The notes: generated by a model from the letters alone, not told the origin. DNA of 64,000 nt from Elmis aenea (GCA_947652605.1 OX393581.1:47515924-47579923); one strand, 5' to 3'; numbered from the stretch's first letter, positions 46,128 to 56,663 are shown. Translations and numbers: made by a program.

Positions 46128-46390
46128 TGGACTGGGGTTTCTTTACCGGAAACCTGTGCTTTTTAACCTGTTTTATATTTCCCAGAAAATACATATTTTC
46201 TCGGGAAATCGCGGGATATTTAAAAAAAAATTATTTTTATTTATTTTGTGTAAAGATCTTTGTAATAGTATCTATCATAACTTATCAGAATTTATTATAA
46301 ATATCATAACCAATATATTGTGTTTTTCTTTATTTATAAAAGAATTATTTTTTTTGAGAGTGAACAGACTCCGTTATAATTCTTTTATTA
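46128..46390. mobile_element. Worn relative of the CCCGGG hAT MITE
   Basis: CTGGGGTTTCTTTACCGGAA (46132) followed by TTTATATTTCCCAGAAAA, TCGGGAAATCGCGGGAT and TTGTAATAGTATCTATCATA parallels 36300-36470 in order and spacing, but its CCCGGG palindromes are eroded. Only the left part is recognisable. No target duplication. Confidence 0.55.
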
Positions 46391-46680
46391 TACAGCGTCA
46401 TTCATAAAGTCTGCAGCAAATGGGAAATTTTTTTATTATTGATTTTTCCGAAAATGTTATTATTGATAAAAGTTGTTGCATGGTCTAAAACTAATTTTAA
46501 GATGAAGAAAAGTTCGATAAAATGTCATAGGATACTAGATTTTAACGATTTTTGAAATATTCGCTTGAGTAAAGTGCCCTTATTTTAAGAGATACAAAAA
46601 AAGTTTATAGGAAAAAGTTATGTAGAATCTCAAAATAAAGCTATAGTTTTTTGTTCCATATATTTTGCACTTCGTGGCTT
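46391..46680. other. Lone terminus and spacer
   Basis: TACAGCGTCATTCATAAAGT at 46392 looks like an eroded CAGGGTG-type tip without a mate. It joins directly to the broken 3' side of the jockey ORF1 relic. Confidence 0.35.
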
Positions 46681-46684
46681 AAAG

Positions 46685-47845
46685 ATTGAATGCTCTCCTT
46701 AGTTTCCTTCATTTCAGTAGAATAGTGTAAGTTTTTAAGAACAACACGAAAACTTCGGTATTGTTTTGGTTTATAGGTATGGAATTGAGTGCTTTTTTTC
46801 TGTTAACGCTTTAATGATATTAGTGTAGGCTTCGCTAGTTTTGGGTTTGACCTTGGCCTGATCGTTATCTAGGGCTTTTAGTGTATAGTTATTTTCTATG
46901 GTTTTATTTATTAGATATATGAGCGGATTAATATTCTCGACTTCCGATATGAATATTGGTGGGGGCTTAGGGCTCCCAGTTTCTTCCGTGTTTTCCTCTT
47001 TGCCTATGTTCGATCCTCTTCGTTATCGTTGAAAAGGATATTGAATCTGTTACTGGTTCTGCTAGTGCCGCTTAGCCAGTATTCACTAATTTTTGTCTTC
47101 ATCTGGACTTCGCAGTCTTTTCCTATCATTAACTTATTGCCACTCATATATTTCATTTGTTTGAGCTGTTTTAGTTTGAACCGTGGATGTTTGGTTTTGT
47201 TGAGACCAGGGCTAGAAACCGAAAAAAATTTTGGTTAACGGTTAACCGAATTCAAGAACTTTATTTTTATAACGGTTTTTGTTGAAAAACCGGTTTTTTC
47301 CGTAAAAACCCGGTTTTGAAAAAACCGGTTAATTTAACCGGTTTTTAACATTATTCAGATTTGGAATGCAAAGTATAAAAAGATATTACCTATTTATAAT
47401 TTTATAATATATGTACAATCAAGCATTCAGTAATTACTTTTGGTAAACTAATCACATTTAATACAGATTTTGTATTTTTTCAAAATAATCTTTATTAAAA
47501 AGAGATGTTTAAAAAACCGGTTTTTTATTATTTTGGTTAAAGGTTACCGTTTTTTTTGCCTTTAAAAATAACGGTTTCGGTTTCGGTTAAAAATCACAAT
47601 TTTGGACAAAAAATAAAGGTTAACCGGTTTAAAAAACCGGTTTCATGCCCTGGTTGAGACATAGTATAATTATTTACTGGAGCTTAGTATTGTTGTGAGT
47701 GCATAAGTAATTGTTGCATGTTTTGTGGTAGAGGTTGATTACAGATCAACGGTCCATTTTGATCAAAGAAGTAACCTGGATTCGCTTGTGGGATTTGTGA
47801 TTATTGCATGATGACTGTGACATTTAGCAACGTAGCAATGTATTG
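46685..47845 (-). pseudogene. Jockey-type LINE ORF1 (gag-like) relic
   Basis: Minus-strand fragments in order: a glutamine-rich N-terminal piece (MQQLLMHSQQ, about 47700-47730), QNQTSTVQTKTAQTNEIYEW before and around the hAT insertion, KRLRSPDEDKN (about 47090-47120), SPKPPPIFISEVENINPLIY (about 46935-46985), NNYTLKALDNDQAKVKPKTS (about 46840-46895), EAYTNIIKALTEKKHS, then in another frame a KPKQ-like piece and KLTLFY (about 46735-46760). This order (SP-rich lead, PPPIFVxxV, KVxPKT, YTxIxKAL) matches jockey-type ORF1 up to the start of its pre-zinc-knuckle region. The zinc knuckles themselves are missing. Several stops are present, and it is split by the hAT MITE at 47207-47652. Confidence 0.7.
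47207..47652. mobile_element. hAT MITE, 446 bp, inside the jockey ORF1 relic
   Basis: Exact 8-bp duplication GTTGAGAC at 47199-47206 and 47653-47660. Tips are CAGGGCTAGAAACCG and CGGTTTCATGCCCTG. Subterminal sequence is made of GGTTAACCGG/AACCGGTTTT palindromic strings on both sides with an AT-rich non-coding centre. Removing it rejoins the ORF1 relic frame. Confidence 0.9.
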
Positions 47846-48883
47846 TAACACATTCCAAAGATACATAAACGGTTTACAGTTTGTTTGTAATTGTTCGTAA
47901 TGCTTTTTTTCCCTTAAGATGGGAGAATTTCCCTTATTTAACCTCAAATTTGATACACTCTGTATATATAGTGGCATTAAACATATTTTCGCTAAAAATA
48001 TGTTTTCATAGTATTCTGCATTCGAAGTTAATCCAGCAGCTGTGATTTCTGATGTGTGATACCGGTTGTTTACGTAAGCAAAAAGCGCATTTGTAACAAT
48101 GAAAGAGTATTTTTACTGCGCAGCTTTAAATAAAATAACATTTCCTAAAAAGGATGTATTTTTTACCAAAACTTAAATTCGAAACTTCGCTACAAAGCTC
48201 CATTTTATCTTCTAAATCCCCGGATTTAGGATAATCAACGCAATTTCTCGAATTTCACCCTTTAATCGTGATAAAACTCATATATACAGGAAGGAATGTG
48301 TCTACTTATTGAATATAATCTTTAAAAATTAGGAAATTGGCAATGCAATATGTCGACGCTAAATTTTTCATTGATTTCTAAGTGACAAAGACGCGCCTAG
48401 TTTTTTTTCCTATTTTATTTTCTGGTGTCTTCAAATTAGGATAATAATGAAGTTACAGTGACTGCCTTTCAATTTAAATATCCATTATGAAAAATTGGCT
48501 TCATCAAGTGAATAATAAAAAGACCAAATGATCCCTTTACAATTCATTTTTAAGTAAAAGCGTGGCCGTTTTATCTTAAATGAGCTTCTGCAAGATTTGA
48601 TAATTGTTCATTTGCCAATTTCAAACAACATTGTTCTGCCTTTTAAATTTTAAACAAATTAAGACGAAACTTTTGTAATTTTGGCACAGAAAACGATTGT
48701 AGAATACCAATATTATACATGGATTGTAATAATAATATGTACGTAAATAATTGTGTATAGTTAATTATGTTCGCTGCTGTAATTATAATCAATAACAAAG
48801 CTTTGTTATCGTGCAGATCAGTGCATTTGAGTTGAAAATACACTCTAATAATAACATAGTATGAAGTAGGTATGTACGTTGTA
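47846..48883. other. Gene-free AT-rich stretch with worn tips
   Basis: No gene. GATACACTCTGTATATATAG (47950) and TATATACAGGAAGGAATGTG (48281) look like eroded CAGGGTG-type ends without mates. Confidence 0.3.
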
Positions 48884-48945
48884 CAGGGTGATCAAAATTC
48901 GATGGGATTACATGGGTTTCTCGCTTAATATTCAAAATTTATTAA
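48884..48945. mobile_element. Solo end of the 31109 MITE family
   Basis: CAGGGTGATCAAAATTCGAT at 48884 followed by GGGATTACATGGGTTTCTCG matches the right terminal repeat of the 31109-31509 MITE (inverted). It is preceded by TA. The rest of the element is missing. Confidence 0.65.
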
Positions 48946-49572
48946 CATTATTTATATTTTAACATAAGATAAACAATAATATAGGGTGTCCCAGTTATCC
49001 TGAACAGCATGGGGATCTCATAAACGGTAAGAGATACAGAGCTGGTTAAATGAGTCATAGTGATCTATGATTTGAGAGCATCTATACATCTTAAACAAAA
49101 TTAATAGTTTCTGCGCTATTCATTAAAAACAAAAAACTGACGTTTTCGATTTTTGCTTTTAACTTGCCTGTTTAAAATCATATCCAAAATATTTTTCGAC
49201 TTTATTAGGACACTTTCTTGCGTTGAATTGAAATTCTATAACGAGTTTTACCTATCTTCATTGGTTTTTGTTATTTTAACCTCAACTTTCTTATTTTAAA
49301 TACGGGTCGTAGTTGGCTGTGACACCATTAAAAAATAGTATATTTTACAACAAGAGATAAAAGTCCAGTTTTTTTGATAAAGTGAGATTTATTCACGAGC
49401 CGCGAACGAAAAAAACTGAGTTCATCTCGAGTCGTAAATCTATTTTTTCTACGAATTTAAAATTATATTATGGAACGAAAGTACATGTAAACTAACTAAA
49501 CAAACTGAATGACAATTATTATGTATAAAATATTAATTAATCATTTCATTTCCTTAGCGACACCACCACACT

Positions 49573-49786
49573 CAGAGGCGTCGAGAGACGTCGCCGGGCC
49601 CGGGGAAAAAATCTACATGGGCCCCAAAAAAATAAATTATTTGAAAATTTATTTTTAGAAAAACGAATTGTGAATTATGAATATTTAATACACCATAACT
49701 AAAAAAGTATGTGGACTCCTGGGCCCTTAAATTACCTCCGGGCCTGGGGCTCAGAGACCCCCTGCCCCACCCTCTTATCGGCCCTG
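49573..49786. mobile_element. hAT MITE, 214 bp
   Basis: Exact 8-bp duplication ACCACACT at 49565-49572 and 49787-49794. Ends are CAGAGGCGTCGAGAG and CCTCTTATCGGCCCTG. The right tip is the standard CAGGGCCG type, while the left has one change (CAGAGGCG). GC-rich subterminal segments (GGGCCCGGGG and its counterparts) flank an AT-rich centre. Non-coding. The minus frame across it is accidental. Confidence 0.85.
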
Positions 49787-50024
49787 ACCACACTGACATT
49801 GACATAAATAAAATTATAACCTACAAACGATATAAATTTAATACTAATTTTTGTACCATTCTTAGGCTTTAATATAAAATGCTACATTAAAATTTAATTA
49901 TTTGATAAGAATACTCACGCAATTTTAGTTTATCACGAGTTTAAGCTTTAAAAAATTGTAAATTTTACAATTTCATTTTGACTTTGACATTATTACCGCC
50001 ACTAGAGACGAAAGTAAAACTTTC

Positions 50025-50586
50025 GGTTTGGTGAAAATTGCTCGAAAATAATTGCTCGAAGGAAAATTGCTCGAATGGAAAACTGCTCGAAAGGAAAAAT
50101 GCTCGAATAACTGCTTGAAAGGAAAATTGCTTGAAAAAATGAAAAAATATTACATTTTTATAAATTCAAAATAATTAAATGTACTAGAAAAGTTGTTTAC
50201 ATTTGTTTGCAAGTACTTGTTCACTTATTCAATTTGTTGTTGAGATAAACACTTTAAATATTTGAAAATATTATATATACTACATACCTGCTGATTCTGA
50301 CTATATTGTTGTTATCTTATATTCAAATATTCATAATGTTTATCTCCACAACAAATAAGAAACCATCGTAACATATACCAAATGAGTTTTAAAAGCTTTT
50401 ACACCTTGTTTTTTGTTTTTGTTTTCACGGCCTACTATGTACATTTAATTATTTTGTATTTATACAAATGTAACATTTTTTAATTTTTTCGAGCTATTTT
50501 CCTATCGGGCAATTGTTATTCGAGCAATGTTCCTTTCGAGCAATCTTCCATTCGAGCAATTGTTTTCGAGCAATTTTCCCCAGCCC
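50025..50586. mobile_element. Minisatellite-bearing TIR element, 562 bp (hAT-like)
   Basis: Flanked by the direct repeat AAAACTTTC (50016-50024 and 50587-50595). The ends GGTTTGGTGAAAATTGCTCG and the inverse of GGGCTGGGGAAAATTGCTCG match over about 17 of 20 bases. Just inside, a 16-bp unit close to GAAAATTGCTCGAAAG repeats about six to seven times (50034-50140), and the complementary unit repeats about five times at the right (50485-50580). The element is therefore built as inverted blocks of tandem repeats around an AT-rich core. An 8-9 bp duplication suggests hAT. Confidence 0.75.
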
Positions 50587-51133
50587 AAAACTTTCATGTA
50601 GGGTAGGCAGTGAGAAAATGACAACTTTCATATACATGAGTAGAAAAAGATTTTTTTCTCGTTTCATTGATGTATGGGTTGTTAGGTTTATCTTTAAAAA
50701 TAAGTAAGTTATAGCAATATTATTGTATTTATTAAGTTTAATCCCAGTGGCGATGAAAAACAAAACAAAACATCACATAAATAAACTAGCTGTACTTAAT
50801 TAAGGTTAAGGCAAAATAATTATGCAAATTCATAAATTTAAAAAAAATAAAAAAGTATTTAATTATGTCAAAGTTGTTTTTGGTTTTTATTTGTTATTGT
50901 CGGTATTTTAACGTTTGTTAAAGTGTCTACCATTATTTTTCTATGAACAATTGCGACGGTTATATTTTAGATTTAATAAAAAAGTTAATTTTAGTTTTTC
51001 GTCTTTATTATGCCATGCATTTTTCTCCAAAAATGTAAGTATCGCTGAGTACTTTTCCAAAACAGAGAACTTTGGCTTACCAACCCTGTATTCTTTACGG
51101 TTTGCGAGTACCAACTATTTTCCGCACCCTGTA

Positions 51134-52078
51134 AATATTAACCAAATTCATATTTTCGTTTTAATTACTTATACATACTTTTAAAACGTTACTTTAATGT
51201 TAGTTTCAAGTTTTGACACGATAATCTCGAATCTACTTGTTTAAAACTTGATCATTAATTACGGCGGAATTGCAAGTTTCTGTAAAACTTATCGATTTTT
51301 AGCTGAATTTTCTTTACTAACGGATTTAAGACTTTTCAAAGATAATCTCTTAGATATTAAGAAAACGTTGATGTAATCAGGGCGAGAATATACGTTATGT
51401 TCAAGTTTTGGATAATTTATATCGTTATAACGCTGCCAAGTAACTCAAAAAAAGACTATGCCAAAGTTAGTCTACTCCTGACCGTAAGCACTTTTAAAGT
51501 ATGGAAAACTGTAACGTTATCGCTAAACTTCTGAAGTCGACTGAGTTTTTAACTTCATTTGTACCCGTAAAGAAAAGTTTGATATTCTAAGTATCAAGCC
51601 AATATTTTAAAAGGACGTATATTTTTTTTTTTTTTGCTAACGGTGTATCACACATTTTATAATATGCTTACGAAAAAGGCATTGTAAAAGACATTGCTGG
51701 CTTAAGATGATTAAACTTTTTTAGTTTATACGGTTTTATTACTTCTGAAACATTTTCCATTAAGTTATATACATTTTAACACAAATCGTACTCTTTTTGT
51801 GCTTTATGTCGCAAGAAAAACTATTTTTAGACCCTTTTCATTTTCTCTTCGCACGAACAACTGCTTGATGAGTTCTTTTTTGTCACAGTTTTTTCAATTT
51901 TTTTATATGATGTGCAATCCTAATTGAGTTTTGTCTTTTAACTATTTTCAAATAATTTTTGTTACAGAGAATATTGTCTAAAATCCTTTTTCTAATCTTA
52001 TTCTGTTAGTAGTGTATTTTTGATTGTTTTTGCAAAGTTTTAGTTTTATACGAAATGATGTTTAACTTTTGAATCCTA
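51134..52078. other. Gene-free AT-rich stretch
   Basis: No supported feature. Confidence 0.3.
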
Positions 52079-52080
52079 TA

Positions 52081-53060
52081 CAGGGTGGGTCATTAGTGCG
52101 GGATCAGTCGATTGTGGCTAATCGGTTTTAGATAGAAAGTTGATTCAAACGCTATTTCATACAGTTTTGACATCCGAACACGATAAAAATATTTTCAAAT
52201 ATACAGGGTGAGTCACATCTCTGGAACTAATAGCAACTTTTATATTTCAAATACAACACCCCATTTTGTATGTAATATTTTTGACCGCCTTTATTTTAAC
52301 CACAAAAAAATTATTTGAAAAATTTTCAAGGTTTTAGTCTTTGTTTAAAAAATGCTCCTGAAGTTATTTTTCGAAGTACAGAGTTGTAATTTGGTAAGGA
52401 CAGGCAGAAAACATTGCTCTATTCGCTGGACATGAAAAAGTTTGAATCACGCATACAGTGTGTTCATAAATAGGTGAACTTCCATGATCCTCAAAAGCTC
52501 GTAACTCATTTTTTTCAAAGGCAAACCCCTGTATTTTTTTATATCATCGAATTTGTCCTTAAGAGAACTTCATTTTTGTTAAGTATGTCTTATACTTAAA
52601 ACTAGGCGATTTACCCGGCGTTGCACGGGTGATTACAATTCTCTTTTATCAATCACAGACTACTCGCGCTCCGCGCTCGCGCCCGGCGGACGTTCCCAAA
52701 CGTTCAATTACAGACTACTGGCGCTCCGCGCTCGCACTCGGCGGACGTTTCCGGCCGTTCCCGGGCATTTCCGACCGTTCTTTATACGGCGTTTGATCCG
52801 TCAGGTCGTAAATAGTAACTGTGCCAAATTTGGTCCCGATCGGTCAACGGACCTAGGATTCTATAGCGAACAAACAAACACACAAACAAACAAACAAACA
52901 AGCTCTTTTATATATATAGATTCATACTTTTCGAGATATTCGACATTTTTTGCTTCTAATCGTTATTGAAGCAAATAGAGTGCTGTGGAAATCGAATCAA
53001 CTTTCTATCTCAAATCGTTAAGCCACAATTTACCGATCCCGCACTAATGACTTCACCCTG
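52081..53060. mobile_element. TA-flanked foldback related to the 1941 element
   Basis: CAGGGTGGGTCATTAGTGCG at 52081 is mirrored at 53060, with TA on both sides. The tip shares CATTAGTGCG with the 1.8-kb foldback at 1941. Arms are about 60-80 bp at the ends (AACTTTCTATCTCAAATCGT and partner). Inside are another CAGGGTGAGTCACATCTCTG tip (52205) and an inserted unit at 52602-52920. Confidence 0.8.
52602..52920 (+). mobile_element. Unclassified retroposon-like insert with CAAA run
   Basis: Starts CTAGGCGATTTACCCGGCGT, contains two copies of a segment with CAGACTAC(T)(C/G)GCGCTCCGCG (52664 and 52710), then GTGCCAAATTTGGTCCCGAT and CGGTCAACGGACCTAGGATT. It ends with an (ACAAACAA)n run and CTTTTATATATATAG. 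Such 3' ends are widespread in insect genomes, but I cannot assign the family. Flanking CTTATACTT and TTCATACTT are only an approximate duplication. Much GC-richer than its host element. Confidence 0.5.
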
Positions 53061-53178
53061 TATACGTTAAAAGTGGTTAGTTACACTGAACGAATACCAT
53101 TCAATAACATTTTTATTTATTTTGGAATTTAATCCAATTACAAGGGGTTTAACCAACTGTACAATCGTTTCACTCGTG

Positions 53179-53397
53179 CTATTTGTATTTACAAAAAGCG
53201 CGGCTATATTTTTCATGTGTATGGAATGGGTGTTGTCCTGGAATGCCTGAGTGTCCGGATATGGGATATTGTTCAGGTTTGTTCACGTAGCTTCCCGTTT
53301 GTTCCAAACAAATGAAGTAAATTTCCAATTTAATTTGAGTGGAATTTTGCACAGTGATAATAAAAAACAGTATAATATTTAATACATTAAAAAACAT
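53179..53397 (-). CDS. Possible small secreted protein, 72 aa
   Basis: The frame starts MFFNVLNIILFFIITVQNST, with a short N-region, a hydrophobic core of about 14 residues and a polar end that fit a signal peptide. The mature part contains PEQYPISGHSGIPGQHPFHT, rich in Gly, Pro and His, and ends SRAFCKYK. No family is recognised. The start codon lies 3 bp from the TA flank of a 640-bp TIR element (53401), so any upstream leader or exon would be separated by that insertion. Signal-like N-terminus plus non-AT-driven mature sequence are the only support. A chance frame in AT-rich DNA is possible. Confidence 0.3.
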   Translation of the reverse strand: MFFNVLNIILFFIITVQNSTQIKLEIYFICLEQTGSYVNKPEQYPISGHSGIPGQHPFHTHEKYSRAFCKYK

Positions 53398-53400
53398 TCA

Positions 53401-54040
53401 TAGGTCTGCGTTCACAATGAACGTAGTAGATAGTACTTAGTAGTTAGTAGCTAAAGTTGAAATATATAGAATGAAATGCAAGTGTTCACAATAAACGTAA
53501 TATTTACGTAGCAACTATGGAAGTCTGATTTATTGCAAAAACCAAAACAAAGTCAAGTATTTATGTTTTTAATGCTTAAAATTAATTAAAATTACCATGT
53601 TGAACGATGTTTAATACTACTTATTATTATTACCGTTATAATCCTCCACAAATCATTATGTATAAATAAAAACGTAAAATACAAGAAGTGTCAATTTGAT
53701 AAACAACCTTCCGCGTTTAAATTGAGGTTATGTGCTATGCTAAAACAAGTCGATCATTACCCGTATCCAAGTACTTTTTACGTATTACGCACTAACTACT
53801 AAATACTAATTACTAACTACTATCTACTAACTACTATCTACTAACTACTATCTACTAACTACTATCTACTAACTACTATCTACTAACTACTATCTACTAA
53901 CTACTATCTACTAACTACTATCTACTAACTACTATCTACTAACTACTATCTACTAACTACTATCTACTAACTACTATCTACTAACTACTATCTACTAACT
54001 ACTATCTACTAACTACTACATTCATTGTGAACGCGGACTA
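53401..54040. mobile_element. TIR element with subterminal 14-bp minisatellite
   Basis: TAGGTCTGCGTTCACAATGA (53401) is mirrored by TCATTGTGAACGCGGACTA (54022-54040). Inside the left end are GTAGTAGATAGTACTTAGTA and TTAGTAGCTA. Inside the right end is a long array of the complementary motif. TA occurs at both outer ends. Non-coding. The terminal motif (TAGTAGTTAGTAGATAG) is clearly the seed from which the minisatellite expanded on one side. Confidence 0.75.
53821..54016 (+). repeat. Minisatellite, 14-bp unit, 14 copies
   Basis: Fourteen head-to-tail copies of TATCTACTAACTAC without visible mismatch (53821-54016), preceded by diverged units (CTAACTACTAAATACTAATT). Homogeneity suggests recent slippage or unequal exchange. 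Embedded in the TIR element at 53401-54040. Confidence 0.9.
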
Positions 54041-54842
54041 AGGTATGTTGATTTGTATTTCCTGTATGATTAACAATTGAGTGTACTATACGTTTATGTT
54101 TACATACTATTGTGGAATTAATGGTACAATTAAGACATCCCTTGATGTTTCAAGACGCCATAATGTGTAAATAATCTAATTTGCACGCAATAATGATCGA
54201 GATCTGTTAAAGAGGGTTTTGTAATCCGTATGATTAGAACAACAGATAATGAGATAACCGGAAATCCATGGTGGCAACAATAAATGGTTTAATTAGTAAC
54301 CCAGTGTGGTTGTGGCTAAATGTTGCCTGGGCAGAAAGCCTCTGCAACTAATCACTTCTTAAATAAATTATCAGTTTTTTTTCTAAACATCTAATATTGC
54401 TTCGAATTAAACTGTATTTTATTTCACTCTTTAATTTACCTATTATATTTAGTAATATCCCCCATTAAGTAGCATACATTTTACATGTTGTTACATTTTA
54501 GACAGGATCAAAACTGCGTTGTAATATCAAGACGTAAAAGAGACAAAAATAAAAGAAGAATGTCTTTTGTTATTTTCAGCGTATTATTTTCTAGAAAGAG
54601 CGAAGGGTAAATAAGTCCTTCGATGTAGATGTTTTATGATAGCACTAACAGCATGAGTCAACAACATTAAATTCTTTTAGTTTAATAAAAAGATATAAAA
54701 TTCTCATGTGTACGTATATAAACTAAATACGGATATATACATAAATGTATAAAGCTTGGAAAGCGTTTACATAATAAAAGAATTTTAAAATACAGGATCA
54801 TCAGTTTATTCAAAACTCGTCATTGTGCATTTGCCGTTGTTA
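54041..54842. other. Gene-free AT-rich stretch
   Basis: No supported feature. TACAGGATCATCAGTTTATT (54792) may be an eroded tip. Confidence 0.3.
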
Positions 54843-55076
54843 TACGGTGCTGCGCAAGAGTATGGAAACAGACAAATAAATATCTAGAACATTTTTGAAG
54901 GTACTTAATTAAATGAAATTTGCTACCTAACCATTATCGCAAGTTGAGAATTTGATGAAAATATTGAGGTTGCCATGAGACTTTTCCCGTTCAACGGACT
55001 CTTACTTAAAACTTTTAATGAAAACACCCTGCATATTTTTATATTTTTGAATTCCTCTTTAAATGTATAAGATTTA

Positions 55077-55922
55077 ACCTGTGCAACCTGCGGCCCCTCT
55101 GACATTTTTATGCGGCCCGCGGCCCAGTGGTTATATATCACAAGCATTGCTTCTTTTAAAGAGTATAACATTAAGTGTCATTACATGTTAAAAAGTGCTA
55201 AAAAAATATGAGAAATAAACAGGTGATTTAAGAAGAGAAAAATAAAAATGAAAGAGAACTTAGCGGGACAACAAAACTTATTCAAAAATGCGTATAAACA
55301 ACAAGACCCCACAACAATAGCAAGTTATAAAATTTTCAATATTTCAGCTAAAAATCTGAAACCATTCTCTGATTGTAGTTTAATAAAAGAATGTATTAAA
55401 ATGGCTCTGAACTTTATATGCCCTGAAAAAGAGCTTTTTTATTTAGATTTACTGTGGCAACATAAATTGATGAAATGGCAGATAACGTAATATTAACTGT
55501 TAAATATACTGCTAATAACGTTTTATCTTATTCTCTTTGTCTTGATGAATCGACGGATGTATCTAAAACTGCTCAACTTGTAAATTTACTGTAGATATAT
55601 TAGATTTGGTAACGCTGAAAGGAAATACAACAGCTTGGAGTCTCTATTTTGTATTAAAAACTGATTTAGAAGTAAAAATGAGGAGAAGGCTTCAAATTAC
55701 GCTTCTCACTAAGAAATTTAAAGCCGGATTTTTTAGGGAATTCTTTGCATGTCACTGTGTTGCTCTAATTGAAAATGTTTGCGCAAAAAAAATCAGTTTC
55801 AGAATTTTTTCGGACCCTTCACACTTAAAAGAATCTCCATGTCCACTAGAAAGTGTTTCGGCCCGTTACGATTTCATAAAATTTGCAATTGGCCCTTTGG
55901 CATAAAAGGTTGCACGGGCCTG
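55077..55922 (+). pseudogene. Decayed hAT transposase, GTF2IRD2-like type
   Basis: The ends resemble each other: left CCTGTGCAACCTGCGGCCC (tip worn, about 55077), right the inverse of CAGGCCCGTGCAACC (55908-55922). Plus-strand pieces in order: NLFKNAYKQQDPTTIASYKI, SAKNLKPFSDCSLIKECIKM (from the ATG at 55248), then in shifted frames SLCLDESTDVSKTAQLVNLL (about 55535-55593), ILDLVTLKGNTTAWSLYFVL, and CHCVALIENVCAK (about 55750-55790). This is the order of the hAT-derived family that includes GTF2IRD2 and FAM200-type proteins: the DESTD motif carries the first catalytic aspartate. The C-terminal half including the dimerisation domain has been deleted. Confidence 0.75.
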
Positions 55923-56098
55923 GCCTAACAGTCAACAGTTTTTGTGAAATTTACATTTTTATAAAAGTTTTGAGCGGTACAACACTTTCAAAATGTTCGA
56001 TATTTAAACATTAAAAAGGAATCATAAATTTGTTTGAAATTTACAATGACAATAGAATTAAAAACACGTTGCACTAGCTACATAATAAAAATATTATA

Positions 56099-56440
56099 CA
56101 GGGTGTTTTTGAAGCTTGGCCAAACTTTAAACGTCGATAACTCATTTTTCTTAAATACAACACCCTATATTCTTTTACACAGCCTTATATAAAATTTAAT
56201 TATCCTTCAAAAAATACAGCCTGTGTTATACCTAAAATTAATATTTTCAAGTTATCGTGATTTTATTGTCAACTATTAGGGCAACGTAATAGTTTTAAGT
56301 AGGCTATGAAGGTAGACAGTGGTAATTTTAAGACAATTGAAAGATAAAAACAAATAAGTTATAGTCTTATCTTTACCCTATGAATTTTTGAATTTTTTTT
56401 ATAATAAATTATCAGGATGTATGAAATTTATTTAATAATT
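56099..56440. mobile_element. Half copy of the 29210 foldback
   Basis: CAGGGTGTTTTTGAAGCTTG at 56099, then TTAGGGCAACGTAATAGTTT and TGGTAATTTTAAGACAATTG, follow the left arm of the element at 29210 for about 310 bp. The flank ahead of the tip (GCACTAGCTACATAATAAAA) also matches, as it does at 29183. The right arm is absent on both sides of the retrovirus-like insertion, so this copy was already truncated. Confidence 0.7.
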
Positions 56441-56446
56441 TACATA

Positions 56447-56663
56447 AGTTAAATAATTTTATTTAACAAATTGATTTTTAAAAACTTTTATATTTTAATT
56501 CAATTGTAAGTACATAAAAAAGTGAAATTAACTGTTATAAGATTACATTCAGACTGATGGTCTAACTACGTGTTTTACACTATGTATTCTTTATCTTGGG
56601 TGTTGAATTGCAGCATATCGCAGCTTAGGAATGTGCCGCTTCAGCGTCTATTATAATGTAACT
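56447..56663 (-). repeat. 3' LTR of the errantivirus (217 bp)
   Basis: Minus-strand sense: begins AGTTACATTATAATAGACGC, contains an initiator-like ATCAGTCTG (about 56551-56559), and ends with AATAAAATTATTTAACT (AATAAA poly(A) signal about 56457-56462). Visually identical to the LTR at 61923-62139. The env frame terminates inside it (TAA at 56651-56653). Confidence 0.92.

Larger units (their letters stand above)
48984..51131. mobile_element. CAGGGTGTCCCAGTTA element, copy 2, with insertions
   Basis: The left tip GGGTGTCCCAGTTATCCTGA (48984, after TA) carries the inner box ATCTCATAAACGGTAAGAGA. A related right end at 51131 reads on the minus strand CAGGGTGCGGAAAATAGTTG then CTCGCAAACCGTAAAGAATA. 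The first 350 bp match the element at 20394. Homology breaks at about 49330 and resumes at about 50640 (AGATTTTTTTCTCGTTTCAT), so about 1.3 kb has been inserted, including two hAT-type MITEs (49573 and 50025). Confidence 0.6.

Noticed and set aside
53821..54016. CRISPR-like array
   Set aside because: Units are contiguous 14-mers without spacers, in a eukaryotic transposon.
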